Source: Acanthosepion esculentum (taxonomy: Eukaryota > Mollusca > Cephalopoda > Sepiida > Sepiidae). Taken from it: a DNA stretch of 64,000 bases. This document shows positions 43,182-51,389 of the stretch, in pieces (positions within the stretch are counted from its first letter, which is position 1; the number at the start of each line of letters is the position of its first letter). The DNA is taken from the NCBI GenBank assembly GCA_964036315.1, contig OZ038510.1:78683256-78747255 (forward strand). The letters run 5' to 3'. Made by a program: the position numbers and the translations under genes. Below the pieces are notes generated by a model. That model searched no databases. It was not told the origin of the DNA and was given only the letters and a program-made list of their open reading frames with translations.

Positions 43182-43535
43182 ATGAACAACGGTGAGAGGA
43201 AAAAGATCATTCAGGCCTTCAGTAATGGTATTAACATTCATACTCTGGCTTCCGTCTTCAAGAACCATCAAGAGAACGGTGAATAAGTTTAAAAGAACAG
43301 GGAAAAGTAGAGAGGAAAACTGGATCAGGAGGTCACAACATGAAGAGGGATCATCATTTCAAGCTAAAGGGATCAATTAGAAAAGATCCAACTCAATCCA
43401 TAACACCTTTAGAACGTGGGAAAGGAGTTTCAGCTATGACAGTCCAAAAAGAAGTGAAAAAAAGACTTGAAAATAAAATCGTACGTGAAACGTGTGAGGC
43501 AACTTATTACTCCAGGGCAGAAAATTAGAAGGTTA
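43182..43535 (+). pseudogene. Tc1/mariner-type transposase N-terminus
   Basis: Starts MNNGERKKIIQAFSNGINIH, a helix-turn-helix opening. After frameshifts it continues RTVNKFKRTGKSREEN, then LERGKGVSAMTVQKEVKKRL and LITPGQK. This order is the DNA-binding half of a Tc1/mariner-type transposase. The catalytic domain is absent. Confidence 0.7.
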
Positions 43536-43574
43536 GAGGGGGGGAGGGTGTTATGATTCGGATAAGTTAGAATG

Positions 43575-43655
43575 CTGGGATAATATGTATATATTTGAAT
43601 CCTGGGATAATATGTATATATTTGAATCCTGGGATAATATGTATATATTTGAATT
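43575..43655 (+). repeat. 27-bp tandem repeat, three units
   Basis: CTGGGATAATATGTATATAT begins at 43,575, 43,602 and 43,629. Confidence 0.95.
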
Positions 43656-44275
43656 TTATTTCAATCCTACATGAGCTGCCGATCCTTAGCTACGATTAAT
43701 TAATGATGAACATGTCATTTTCGTTTATGATCGATTTCTTCTGTTAAGCTTGGAGAGTAATTATACATTCTTATTGCTCAGAGTAGAGTCCAATAGTGTC
43801 ATAAAACGCCCGGAGAATTCCAGTAAGATATCTTTAATCATTTCTAATATACAAAGGTTTAAAGCTTAATCTAGCAAATGAACACTTTTGCTTTTACATG
43901 ATTTGGACAATTTTGCTGTTACACTTGGTATGTATATCACATAGTTGCATGGTCACTGCATGATTTTACTCTTCAATAAGATTTCCAGACCATTTCTAAA
44001 CGCCCTCCAATGACAATATATATACTCCTGAAAAAATTATTTCGGTTGAGCTCTCTGGGGAGGATTTGTGGGTTTGTAAACAGTGACTATTACGGCTAAT
44101 AATGCAAGACTCTTCGGTAAATCGAATCGAGTTCTCTCAGTCACTGTGTGTTTATCTAAAAATAAATACGCTTAAATTCACCTTCTTCTCTGCCGTGCGC
44201 CAAAGGCTTCAGGGTAAAATTTCCGACTGACGCGAATTCAGCCGGTTTTCGATTCTAGCCAGAGGCAACTGGACG

Positions 44276-44326
44276 TCTAGCCACACTGATGAGCTGTGAT
44301 ACAACGAAACAGTCTGTCTGTGGATG

Positions 44327-44328
<2 letters not shown>
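44276..44328 (+). ncRNA. Hammerhead ribozyme, type I, near-canonical
   Basis: CCACA (44,281-44,285) pairs perfectly with TGTGG (44,319-44,323) as stem I. Core CTGATGA is at 44,286-44,292. Stem II is GCTGT/ACAAC (44,293-44,297 with 44,301-44,305), with one C-A mismatch and a GAT loop. GAAA lies at 44,306-44,309. Stem III is ACA/TGT with loop GTC, and the cleavage triplet GTC ends at C44318. An outer GTC/GAC pairing extends stem I beyond an internal loop. Every invariant core base is present. Activity is not shown. Confidence 0.75.

Positions 44329-44330
<2 letters not shown>

Positions 44331-44383
<53 letters not shown>
44331..44383. repeat. TA microsatellite
   Basis: TA array between the hammerhead and the second direct repeat. 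Confidence 0.95.
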
Positions 44384-44386
<3 letters not shown>

Positions 44387-44756
44387 CTTAAATCGTTTAT
44401 GATCGATTTCATAACGATTCTTCTGTTAAACTTGGAGAGCAATTATACATTCTTATTGCTCAAAGTAGAGTCCGATAGTGTTATAAAAACCTCGGAGAAT
44501 TCCAGTTACATGTCTTTAATCATTTTTAAGATACAACAGTTGGAATCTTAATCTAACAAACGGACAATTTTGCTGTTACACCCGGTATGTATTGGGGAAA
44601 TCTTCTGTGACACGTTTCATCTCTTACGACTTCATCGAACTGAGTTTGTTTACGTTGTTGTGACTACGCATGCGCACGAACGAGAGACTCTGTGAGTTTC
44701 AAAAACTTAGAAAGAATTTTCTATATTTGTAAGTTTCTTTCAAACCATTAATTTAT

Positions 44757-45062
44757 ATATTGTTATCTCATATATATGAATCTGGAAATGATTTTAGATT
44801 TCGCTTCAACAATCATAAACTAACCATACGTCAAAACAATCCTTATTCCCCCATAGCTGAACACTTTAATCAATCAAGACACTCATTAGACAACTGTAAA
44901 TGTTTATTGATAGATTCCGATTTTAGTTCCACATACACACGCAGAAAAAAAGAGAAATACTGGATTTTAAAATTAGATACATATAAACTAGGGTTAAACA
45001 AAGACTTGGGTATTTTAAATCTGTATAAATATTTCAATAGTCAAAAAAATTTTTTTTAGATA
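44757..45062 (+). pseudogene. Penelope-like GIY-YIG C-terminal fragment
   Basis: Plus frame of about 100 codons. It contains RFRFNNHKLTIRQNNPYSPI, AEHFNQSRHSLDN and TRRKKEKYWILKLDTYKLGL, the pattern of the region after the YIG motif in GIY-YIG endonucleases of Penelope-like or related RT elements. The GIY and YIG motifs themselves are missing, so the fragment is truncated upstream. It ends at a T-rich stretch. Confidence 0.55.
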
Positions 45063-45123
45063 AAGTTAAAAAAAACCTTTTTAAACAACATCTAAAATTT
45101 TATCGTTAGATTTTTTTTTTAAG

Positions 45124-46515
45124 CTTATCACCCCAAGCAAGGCTGGAAGCCACTAGCACGCAAGGGGTTACAGAAGGTTTGGAGGAAGAGCAGATAGGAG
45201 TGGTAAAGGAGAGGATGTGGAGAAAGATAGTGGATCGATCAAGGCAAGGGGGTTACAGAAGATTTGGAGCGAGAGCAGATAGGAATGAAAGGTGAAAGGA
45301 TGTGGAGAAGGGAAGTGGATAGATCAAGGCAACTGGAGATGTAGATTGACGTTACACTTAAATAGTTGGAGATTGTATTTGTCGGGGAAACAGGAATAAG
45401 GAAGGGAGTTCCACAGGCGAGATGTGCGAGACATGAAGCTATTGGAGTAGAAGAGACGTCTACATCTAACAGTTTCAACGGTAAAGGGGTGGGAACGCGA
45501 TGCCAGCCTCGTAGGACGTTTAAGTTCATGAGGCCTAGGAACCAGCGAAAGCAGCTCATCGGAGCAATTACCGTGAAAGTATTTGTAAAAATGACAGAGC
45601 GAGGCAACGTCGCGTCTGTGAGAGAGCGACTGCAGATGAGATGACAGATCAGGGCCAATTACATTGCATATCCGTCTCTGGATCTTATCAAGAACCCTGA
45701 GGCAAACAGCACGGGCTCCAGACCATATATGGCAGCAATACTCCATGCAAGGGCGAATGGTCGATTTATAGATTTGGAGGATCGATTCCGGGGAGAAAAA
45801 TTTCCTGGCTCGGCACAGGGAGGCAACTTTCCTTGAGGTGAATGATGCAATTGACTCGATGTATTTGTTCCATCTCAGATCAGCGGCCAGCGTGAGACCG
45901 AGCAGCCGCAGAGAGGAGATCTCGAGAAGTTGGTCTTCAGACATTATAATGGGATGCAGGGATGGATCCTTGTGGTGGTTAATAGAGAGCAGTTTTGTTT
46001 TAGAGGCGTTAAAGTTAACCATCCATTTCTTGCCCCAGTTCACAACCGATTGGAGGTCCTTTTCTAATCGAACTGCCAGGTTAACTTTGTCAGCATCACT
46101 AGATTTGTGTTTGAGGCAGGAGTAAATTGTGGTGTCGTCCGCATAGATGCCGACTTGGGAATCTATGGCGTCAGGAAAGTCGTTTATGAATATGAGGAAC
46201 AGAGTAGGGCCTAGGATGGAGCCTTGAGAAACACCTGCGTTAGTGGGATGGGAGCTGGAGATGAATCCATTGAGAACGACCTTCAATTCACGGTTTGACA
46301 GGAATGATTGTATTAGGTCAAACAATCGACCTGTGATACCATAACACTGCAGCTTGCGAAGAAGGCCGGCATGCCAAACTCTGTCAAACGCTTTGGAGAT
46401 GTCTAGGGCCACGGCACGAGCTTCACCGTTATTATGAATAGCTTGGTAGACAAATTCAGTGATGGCCGTAAGCATATCGGCTGTATGTAATATAAATCGA
46501 ACTGCAGCACATACT

Positions 46516-46519
<4 letters not shown>
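45124..46519 (-). pseudogene. nLTR-1 reverse transcriptase, best-preserved copy
   Basis: A 383-codon minus frame (46,475-45,324) with no stop. VALDISKAFDRVWH carries RT motif A (Asp25), GVSQGSILGPTLF motif B (residues 81-93), YADD motif C (Asp113-Asp114) and WGKKWMVNFNASKTKLLSI motif D. C-terminal EYCCHIWSGA and RRICNVIGPDL follow. The same frame continues open upstream of the Met to about 46,519, where a TA array cuts it off; the RT fingers and the endonuclease are missing. The 3' UTR (45,124-45,330) ends CACCCCAAGCAAGGC and contains an 84-bp tandem duplication. CR1/Jockey-like by motif pattern. Confidence 0.9.

Positions 46520-46580
<61 letters not shown>
46518..46580. repeat. TA microsatellite
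   Basis: TA array that truncates nLTR-1 on one side and a Tc1-like element on the other. Confidence 0.95.
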
Positions 46581-46582
<2 letters not shown>

Positions 46583-46583
<1 letters not shown>

Positions 46584-46953
46584 CAGTTTAAAAGTTTCAG
46601 GACAGCCCTGATAATGTTTTAAATTTGTCCAAAAAGTAGTTGTTTTGTACTTTAAATAAGAGAAAATTATTATACATGATTACAAAAAAAAGTGAGACAT
46701 TATTTTTTTATTAGGAATTTTATTATGACAAAAAGTATGATTACATTTTGCTCTCGTCAAAATATCCTCCTTTAGCCTTGATTACTTCAGCACAAATTTT
46801 TGGAATTCGTTGCAAAAGTTTCTTAAAGTATAAGTTTGATAATTGATTTCATTGTTTCTTCAATGACTCTAAGAGCACTTTTTCATATTTCCACTCTTCT
46901 GTCAAGTTCATCCCATTCTAATTCTGAAGATGGCTTCAAACTTTTGAACTCTA

Positions 46954-46955
<2 letters not shown>
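46583..46955 (-). pseudogene. Tc1-like transposase C-terminus
   Basis: Minus sense: WDELDRRVEIWKSALRVIEE, then after a frameshift KLLQRIPKICAEVIKAKGGY and FDESKM with a stop at 46,741-46,743. The AKGG-containing end is typical of Tc1-like transposases. The terminal 3' part (ACAGTTTAAAAGTTTCAGGA at 46,583) probably includes one TIR beside the TA array. Confidence 0.65.

Positions 46956-46966
<11 letters not shown>

Positions 46967-47041
<75 letters not shown>
46967..47041. repeat. CA microsatellite
   Basis: About 37 CA units. Confidence 0.95.
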
Positions 47042-47043
<2 letters not shown>

Positions 47044-47355
47044 TATAGATAAAAATATTTAAGTAAATGCTCTGTTTATAATAAATAGTATTAACAACAT
47101 TTACCGGGCTGAATTTGCGATAAATTTTCATAGAAAGTATGCGTCCTCCGACAGGAATCGAACTTGTATCCTATATGGAACCGTCATATAGCCTGACGTG
47201 CTTTTACCGATTGAGCCACAGAGGAGCGTTTCGGTTAGCCAGCACGATTTTACTGTTTTAAACTACAATTTTCCATGATTTTCTCACGTACATTCATATC
47301 TGCTCGATGCGTATCCAAATGTAAACAAATGACGTCACATATTATGAAATGGACA
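47042..47355 (-). mobile_element. SINE-F, antisense
   Basis: Minus sense gives the same order as 29,780-30,070: a leader with CATCGAGCAGATATGAATGT, then CTCCTCTGTGGCTCAATCGG and TAAAAGCACGTCAGGC. This tRNA-like head is better preserved than in the other copy. The B box CAAGTTCGATTCCTGTCGG and tail AAACAGAGCATTTACTTAAA follow. Confidence 0.8.
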
Positions 47356-47371
47356 AATATATATATATTTA

Positions 47372-47382
<11 letters not shown>

Positions 47383-47452
<70 letters not shown>

Positions 47453-47455
47453 CGA
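47383..47455. repeat. TG microsatellite
   Basis: TG array ending in a GCGCGCG run. Confidence 0.95.
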
Positions 47456-48205
47456 TGACACTCTATGCTCAGGCAAAATACACCTGCGAATTTTATCTGA
47501 GAATTTCAGACAACAAGCATCTTTATATGAATCTCTTTAAAAATGATCTTATTATTCATGACCTCAATATAATATAATAAAAAAAAACAATCATTTCTTG
47601 TTTGGCATAAGCTTCACCTGTCATGCACTTTGCTTTTATGCACTGCTGGTAAAGCAAGTGGAATTTTTCAGTGACCCTGGTGCTAAAGTACAACTGGACT
47701 TTTGTATAATCCATTTGTAAGCGCTGTTTTTTTTCCCGAATTGACTACTTGTTCATCTGAAGAATAAATTAAGCCTTGAAATAACCGAATGATTTAATTG
47801 TCCTTTGTTTCAAATCAACCAAATTACGGGGCTTTTCTTTTTTTTTTTTTTTGTCTGATTACTTTGTGGGTGATTATTTCGAATTCCAAACTATATATTG
47901 ACCGAATTTTTTCGTAACTGACAATGAATCGTGCAGCCTTGTGTTGATGTTGCCTTGGCATGTGACTAGGAGTTTACCTGTGTTGCCAATGTCTGTGTCT
48001 TTCAACTTACGTAATTAAATCACAAAAGGGGTAAAAAAAAATATTATGTAACGCGTTTCGTCCTTCCAAAGAACTTCATCAGATAAGTGATCGATTGATT
48101 CGCTTTCTGCGCCGTATCAACCCTTTGCCGTTTATTTAAATCGAGAAAAATACTTTTAGATTGTTACATTTTTTTTTTAGATTATAATGGTTTAGTAATA
48201 CAAGG
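47456..48205. other. Unassigned; hammerhead-like motif near 48,045-48,092
   Basis: On the minus strand at 48,045-48,092: CTGATGA, GTTC/GGAC pairing, GAAA, CGCGTT, with weak stem I (TTAT/ATAA). An extra A follows the core. Surrounding DNA is unassigned. Confidence 0.35.
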
Positions 48206-48209
48206 CTTA

Positions 48210-48485
48210 TGGTAATTTTCTAAGCGTAGCTTAGATGTGGTACAAGGTCGAAAGTATGGGGTACCCAGTGAGGATCGAACTCACTATTCAGTCGTAATTG
48301 ATCTAGCGAGACAAGCTTACTAACCATTATACCACATCGAAGTGTTCAAAATGAATTTTTAAGCAGAGCTTAGATATGGTACAAGGCCGAAAGTATTGGG
48401 TACCCAGTGAGGATCGAACTCACTATTCAATCGTAACTGTTTTAGCGAGACAAGCTTGCCAACCATTACACCACGCCGAGATGCC
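48210..48485 (-). mobile_element. SINE-D, two tandem copies
   Basis: Units of 133 and 142 bp. In minus sense each has GTGGTGTAATGGTTGGCAAG or GTGGTATAATGGTTAGTAAG (A box), AGTGAGTTCGATCCTCACTG (B box), and the body CTTGTACCATATCTAAGC. Confidence 0.85.
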
Positions 48486-48504
48486 CATACAAGGCTTATG
48501 GGAG

Positions 48505-48765
48505 GCACGGTGGAGTAATGGTTAGCGACTCGGATTGAGGATTCGGAGAGGCGAGTTCGAATTCCAGTCGATTGGAAAAGTATGAATCCTCTTCTTCTCC
48601 CCGCTTTCCCCAGCTATTGGTAAATAGCAGGATAGACTGGGTTCTATAGCCCTGGATGGCAACTGGTCTACTGCAGAAAGAGATGGCAACCTACTGCAGG
48701 AAAAAATATCTGAGCCGAAAGATATCGTCTAAGCATGTATCACATAACTGACTGAATACAAGACT
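48505..48765 (+). mobile_element. SINE-A with intact tRNA-like head
   Basis: Opens GGCACGGTGGAGTAATGGTT, with CGAGTTCGAATTCCAGTCG as B box. It then has a shortened body with CAGCTATTGGTAAATAGCAG and GATGGCAACTGGTCTACTGC. Confidence 0.8.
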
Positions 48766-48774
48766 TACTAGTTA

Positions 48775-48895
48775 ACCCATAGCTGGGAGGAGAACTGGTG
48801 GATCCATAGCTTTCCCAAGGGTACTTGCGCATAAGTGAGTATAACGAACTAAACGGGAATTGGAACTCGGTTCTTTGGCTAACAATTTTGATTAG
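48775..48895 (-). mobile_element. SINE-A fragment, antisense
   Basis: TAACCCATAGCTGGGAGGAG and CTTTCCCAAGGGTACTTGCG match the complement of SINE-A body. The head is mostly lost. Confidence 0.6.
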
Positions 48896-49262
48896 TTGAT
48901 TTTGTTTAGCGGCATATCAACAATGGGTTATTTAATGCTGAAATATAAATATTTTGAATACAATCTTATGGCTTCGACTACAGATAAAATGGATTGTTGG
49001 TAATTCTGCAATAAATAATTAGTATTTTTACTATAAAAATATATTTTTATATTTTCAGAGTCTTGTTTTTGCTTATGTGTTCATTAAGTTAACAGTTAAG
49101 TTAAAAGCTGCGACCCTAACAGGTACTACCACCCCAGGTCAATGTGGACCTGGGAACAACAGCAATTAAGAGGCGGTTCCGCGCCTCGAAAAAAAAAACT
49201 CCCGATCAGAGACCTTGCAGCTGGATGTAGTTTATCGTTATATCCAGGACTAACAATTCTGA
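48896..49262 (-). mobile_element. SINE-C body attached to a 5S-like head
   Basis: In minus sense this body follows the 5S-like head at 49,263-49,394 directly. It ends TTGATATGCCGCTAAACAAA. The sequence has ACCACCCCAGGTCAATGTGG and TTAAGAGGCGGTTCC in plus orientation. The internal AT-rich middle differs from 54,005 and 63,057 but matches 37,807-37,920. Confidence 0.75.
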
Positions 49263-49394
49263 GGGATTATTCATTACACCACCTGCACATCCAAGCTTAC
49301 AGCACCTGGTATTCCCAAGCGGTTACCCATCCAGATACTGAACAGGGTCGGCGTAGGGAACTAGTGTTTCAACGTGATATAGCCGTAAGCCGTA
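49263..49394 (-). mobile_element. 5S rRNA-like SINE head
   Basis: The complement reads GCTTACGGCTATATCACGTT ... CTATGCCGACCCTGTTCAG-type sequence, then TCTGGATGGGTAACCGCTTG and GGAATACCAGGTGCTGTAAG. This is recognisably 5S rRNA, including the box-C-like part of its internal promoter. A linker GATGTGCAGGTGGTGTAATG leads into SINE-C. It is diverged in the middle and is not a functional 5S gene. Confidence 0.8.
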
Positions 49395-49437
49395 AGATTG
49401 ATGGGGTGCGCTTGAATTCACATTCTTGTCCTCAAAG

Positions 49438-49845
49438 ACACATGGCACAGTGGATAAAGACGTTAGTTAGATCCAGTGACAGGATCCAAAGAGTGTCAGT
49501 TCAATACCTGGTTAAGGCAGAACTTGGAGAGGGGAATTAACAGGAGATAACTGATAACTGACATTCATTAGACATGGCACGTGGAACTAGAACAGTCTAC
49601 CCCAGTGAGCGAAATAAAGGGTTCAGTTCGACATTCCAACCACCTGAAGAAGGCCGGAGCGTACAACGGCTGAAACTTTGTAATAAATATGGCGACAAAG
49701 ATGAGGACAATAGTCCGAATAATGTAAATAGTGTACATGATACCTCATCTCAGAAATATAGACCGATACTGAAAGGCCGAAACGTTGTAATAAACATGGC
49801 GACAAAGATGAGGATAATAGTCTGTATAATGTAATAAAAAGTGTG
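49438..49845 (+). mobile_element. SINE-E with duplicated distal part
   Basis: Head CATGGCACAGTGGATAAAGA and GTCAGTTCAATACCTGG, then a body to CACCTGAAGAAGGCCGGAGC. The distal segment (GGCGACAAAGATGAGGA) recurs about 115 bp downstream with a second CGAAACGTTGT. Confidence 0.8.
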
Positions 49846-49939
49846 ACACAGTGACATTCGCATTATATAGATGTTTTGATAGCTGCTGCTGTTAAATCTG
49901 ATGCTATGAAAGCGTTGAGCCCACGAGAGCCACCAGCTT

Positions 49940-50035
49940 TATTTATTTCTTTGTTTTTTTTACGGCTTATCAACCTTTAAAAGGCTATTTAGAGCCGAAA
50001 TATATTTTTAGATTAAATAATTCTTTTTTTGTTCT
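49940..50035 (-). repeat. SINE-C-like terminal fragment
   Basis: TTTTTTACGGCTTATCAACC and GGCTATTTAGAGCCGAAAT resemble the end of SINE-C and match 63,915-64,000 more closely. Confidence 0.5.
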
Positions 50036-50326
50036 TTTTTTTTTCAAAGTGAATATTAGATTAAACTTGGGAAGAAGAGATGGATTCGTGCCTTTCGCAA
50101 GCGTATTTGCACGTGAGTAAATGTAACGAACCCGACTGGAATTCGAACTCGGCTCTCTGACTTTTCATTCTGAGCCGTTATCCATTACACCAACCGAACA
50201 TTCACGCTTACAGCACCTGGCATTCCCGATCGGTAACCCATCTAGGTCAATGACCAGGCTCCAAGTTGCTCAACTTCAGTGATCTGACGAAAACCGGTGT
50301 TTCAATGTAATATAGCCGTAAGCCCG
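50036..50326 (-). mobile_element. SINE-A with 5S rRNA-like head
   Basis: Minus sense: 5S-like part 50,323-50,206 (118 bp, almost the full 5S length; GCTTACGGCTATATTACATT ... GAGCCTGGTC, CTAGATGGGTTACCGATCGG, CCAGGTGCTGTAAGC). Then comes a tRNA-like block (TTGGTGTAATGGATAACGGC, GAGTTCGAATTCCAGTCG), then SINE-A body. Two RNA polymerase III promoter types therefore lie in series. Confidence 0.85.
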
Positions 50327-50486
50327 TTCCTCCAGCTCTCACGGTCTCGGCTGCGCGTCGGAACATCCTCCAGCGATACTGGATGTCCTGGAAGGTGACA
50401 GTCTTCCAGTGGATGCGTGGTCTGCCGCGAGATTGTCGACAGTTTGCAGGTGGCGGGTCAAACTGGTAGTTGACTTTGGTCATCAC
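50327..50486 (-). pseudogene. Retroposon ORF C-terminal fragment
   Basis: Minus frame SRGRPRIHWKTVTFQDI with RAAETVRAGGTG resembles the RGRPRxxW segment near the end of some non-LTR ORFs. GC content is higher than in the surroundings. Lineage uncertain. Confidence 0.35.
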
Positions 50487-50489
50487 TCG

Positions 50490-50700
50490 GCCTGGTGAAT
50501 ATTTCTAGTGTTAAAATACCCACCAGATATTTTAACAGCCAAGCTAATTTTCTATATAAAATTCTGTGACTCCCGTTCATCTTTCTGTCCGTCCGTCCAT
50601 CACACCTGCTGAAATAGCCATACATTGACCGATTGAAACCAAATTTTGGGGAGAAGTATAAACATGGAAAGGGAGTAAATATGTAAACCTTCAACAGGGT
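50490..50700 (-). repeat. Dispersed repeat with RTE-type 3' UTR look
   Basis: Matches 60,770-60,960 in complement: CCAAAATTTGGTTTCAATCG against CTAAATTTGGTTTTCAACTG, then GGAGTCACAGAATTTTATAT. Both loci share this order over about 150 bp. Confidence 0.55.
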
Positions 50701-51067
50701 GATCAGTAAAAAGAAAGCGGTAAACTCAGAAAGACGTGAGGCAAACGTTGGAACTGGTGAAGACTGAAGTGACTGAAAAATTCATTTCGTCAATTCCCAC
50801 GTCGGATATTCTTTGAAAAGTACGATAACTTGACACTCAAAATCAGTGAGTTGTTTAGCCATATGTGAAGAGTAGAACAAAAGACGGAAATCGTCTGCAA
50901 GTAACCTTTAAATGACGAGTCACAAGATCTAGCAGCAATTATATGCGAGTGTTGAATGTTCATTCAAGGTCATGAATATTCAAGAAGTTTATTCAAGGTT
51001 ATTCAAGGTCAATTATTCCTGAAAGATAATAAATTTGCCGTTTTGTTTTACTTGACACCCTGTACAA
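50701..51067. other. Unassigned sequence
   Basis: No element recognised. TTCAAGGT recurs several times at 50,960-51,030. Confidence 0.4.
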
Positions 51068-51181
51068 TGCAATAAGTTTTAAAACATCGACTACCTACCT
51101 TCACTTCACTTTTTAAAAACCACAAACATTTCCAGGAAGTGAAGGCAGGTAAAATTGGCAATTAGTCGATGTTTTAAAATT
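51068..51181. repeat. Imperfect inverted repeat
   Basis: AGTTTTAAAACATCGACTAC (51,070) and TAGTCGATGTTTTAAAAT (51,162), with inner CCTTCACTTC/GAAGTGAAGG, form arms of about 40 bp. Confidence 0.7.
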
Positions 51182-51389
51182 GATAAGTGGTAATTAAGTG
51201 ATAATTAGAATTTTAATAAAATCCAAATATATGAAAATGAATTTGTATATTTTCTTTGCTCTGAAAATTTACAACAAAAATATTAAGCACTATTTATTAG
51301 ATTGTTTATTTACAAAAATAATTTTATATTTACAACATTCTTAAAATGCGAAGCAACTTATACAATGCAATATTTATCATTTATCAGTA

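Larger units (their letters stand above)
43660..44592 (+). repeat. Retrozyme-like tandem dimer with hammerhead
   Basis: About 200 bp at 43,721-43,934 (TCGTTTATGATCGATTTC ... GGTATGTAT) is repeated at 44,393-44,592. Upstream of the second copy lies a near-canonical hammerhead (44,281-44,323) and a TA array. Upstream of the first copy, ATGAGCTG (43,671) is at the matching place once the TA array is discounted. This is the layout of monomers of about 620 bp joined head to tail with a ribozyme per unit, truncated at both ends. No coding capacity. Retrozyme identity is inferred. Confidence 0.6.

Noticed and set aside
45366..46125. Plus-strand frames of about 90-95 codons
   Set aside because: Antisense shadows of the nLTR-1 reverse-transcriptase frame.
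47745..47800. CTGAAGA...GAAA on the plus strand
   Set aside because: The intervening bases form almost no stem II and stem I is absent.
48210..48485. Functional tRNA genes
   Set aside because: A and B boxes are recognisable but acceptor and anticodon stems do not form properly, and the copies share a SINE body.
50206..50323. Functional 5S rRNA gene
   Set aside because: Substitutions in the interior and a fused tRNA-like block and SINE body show that it is a retroposon head.
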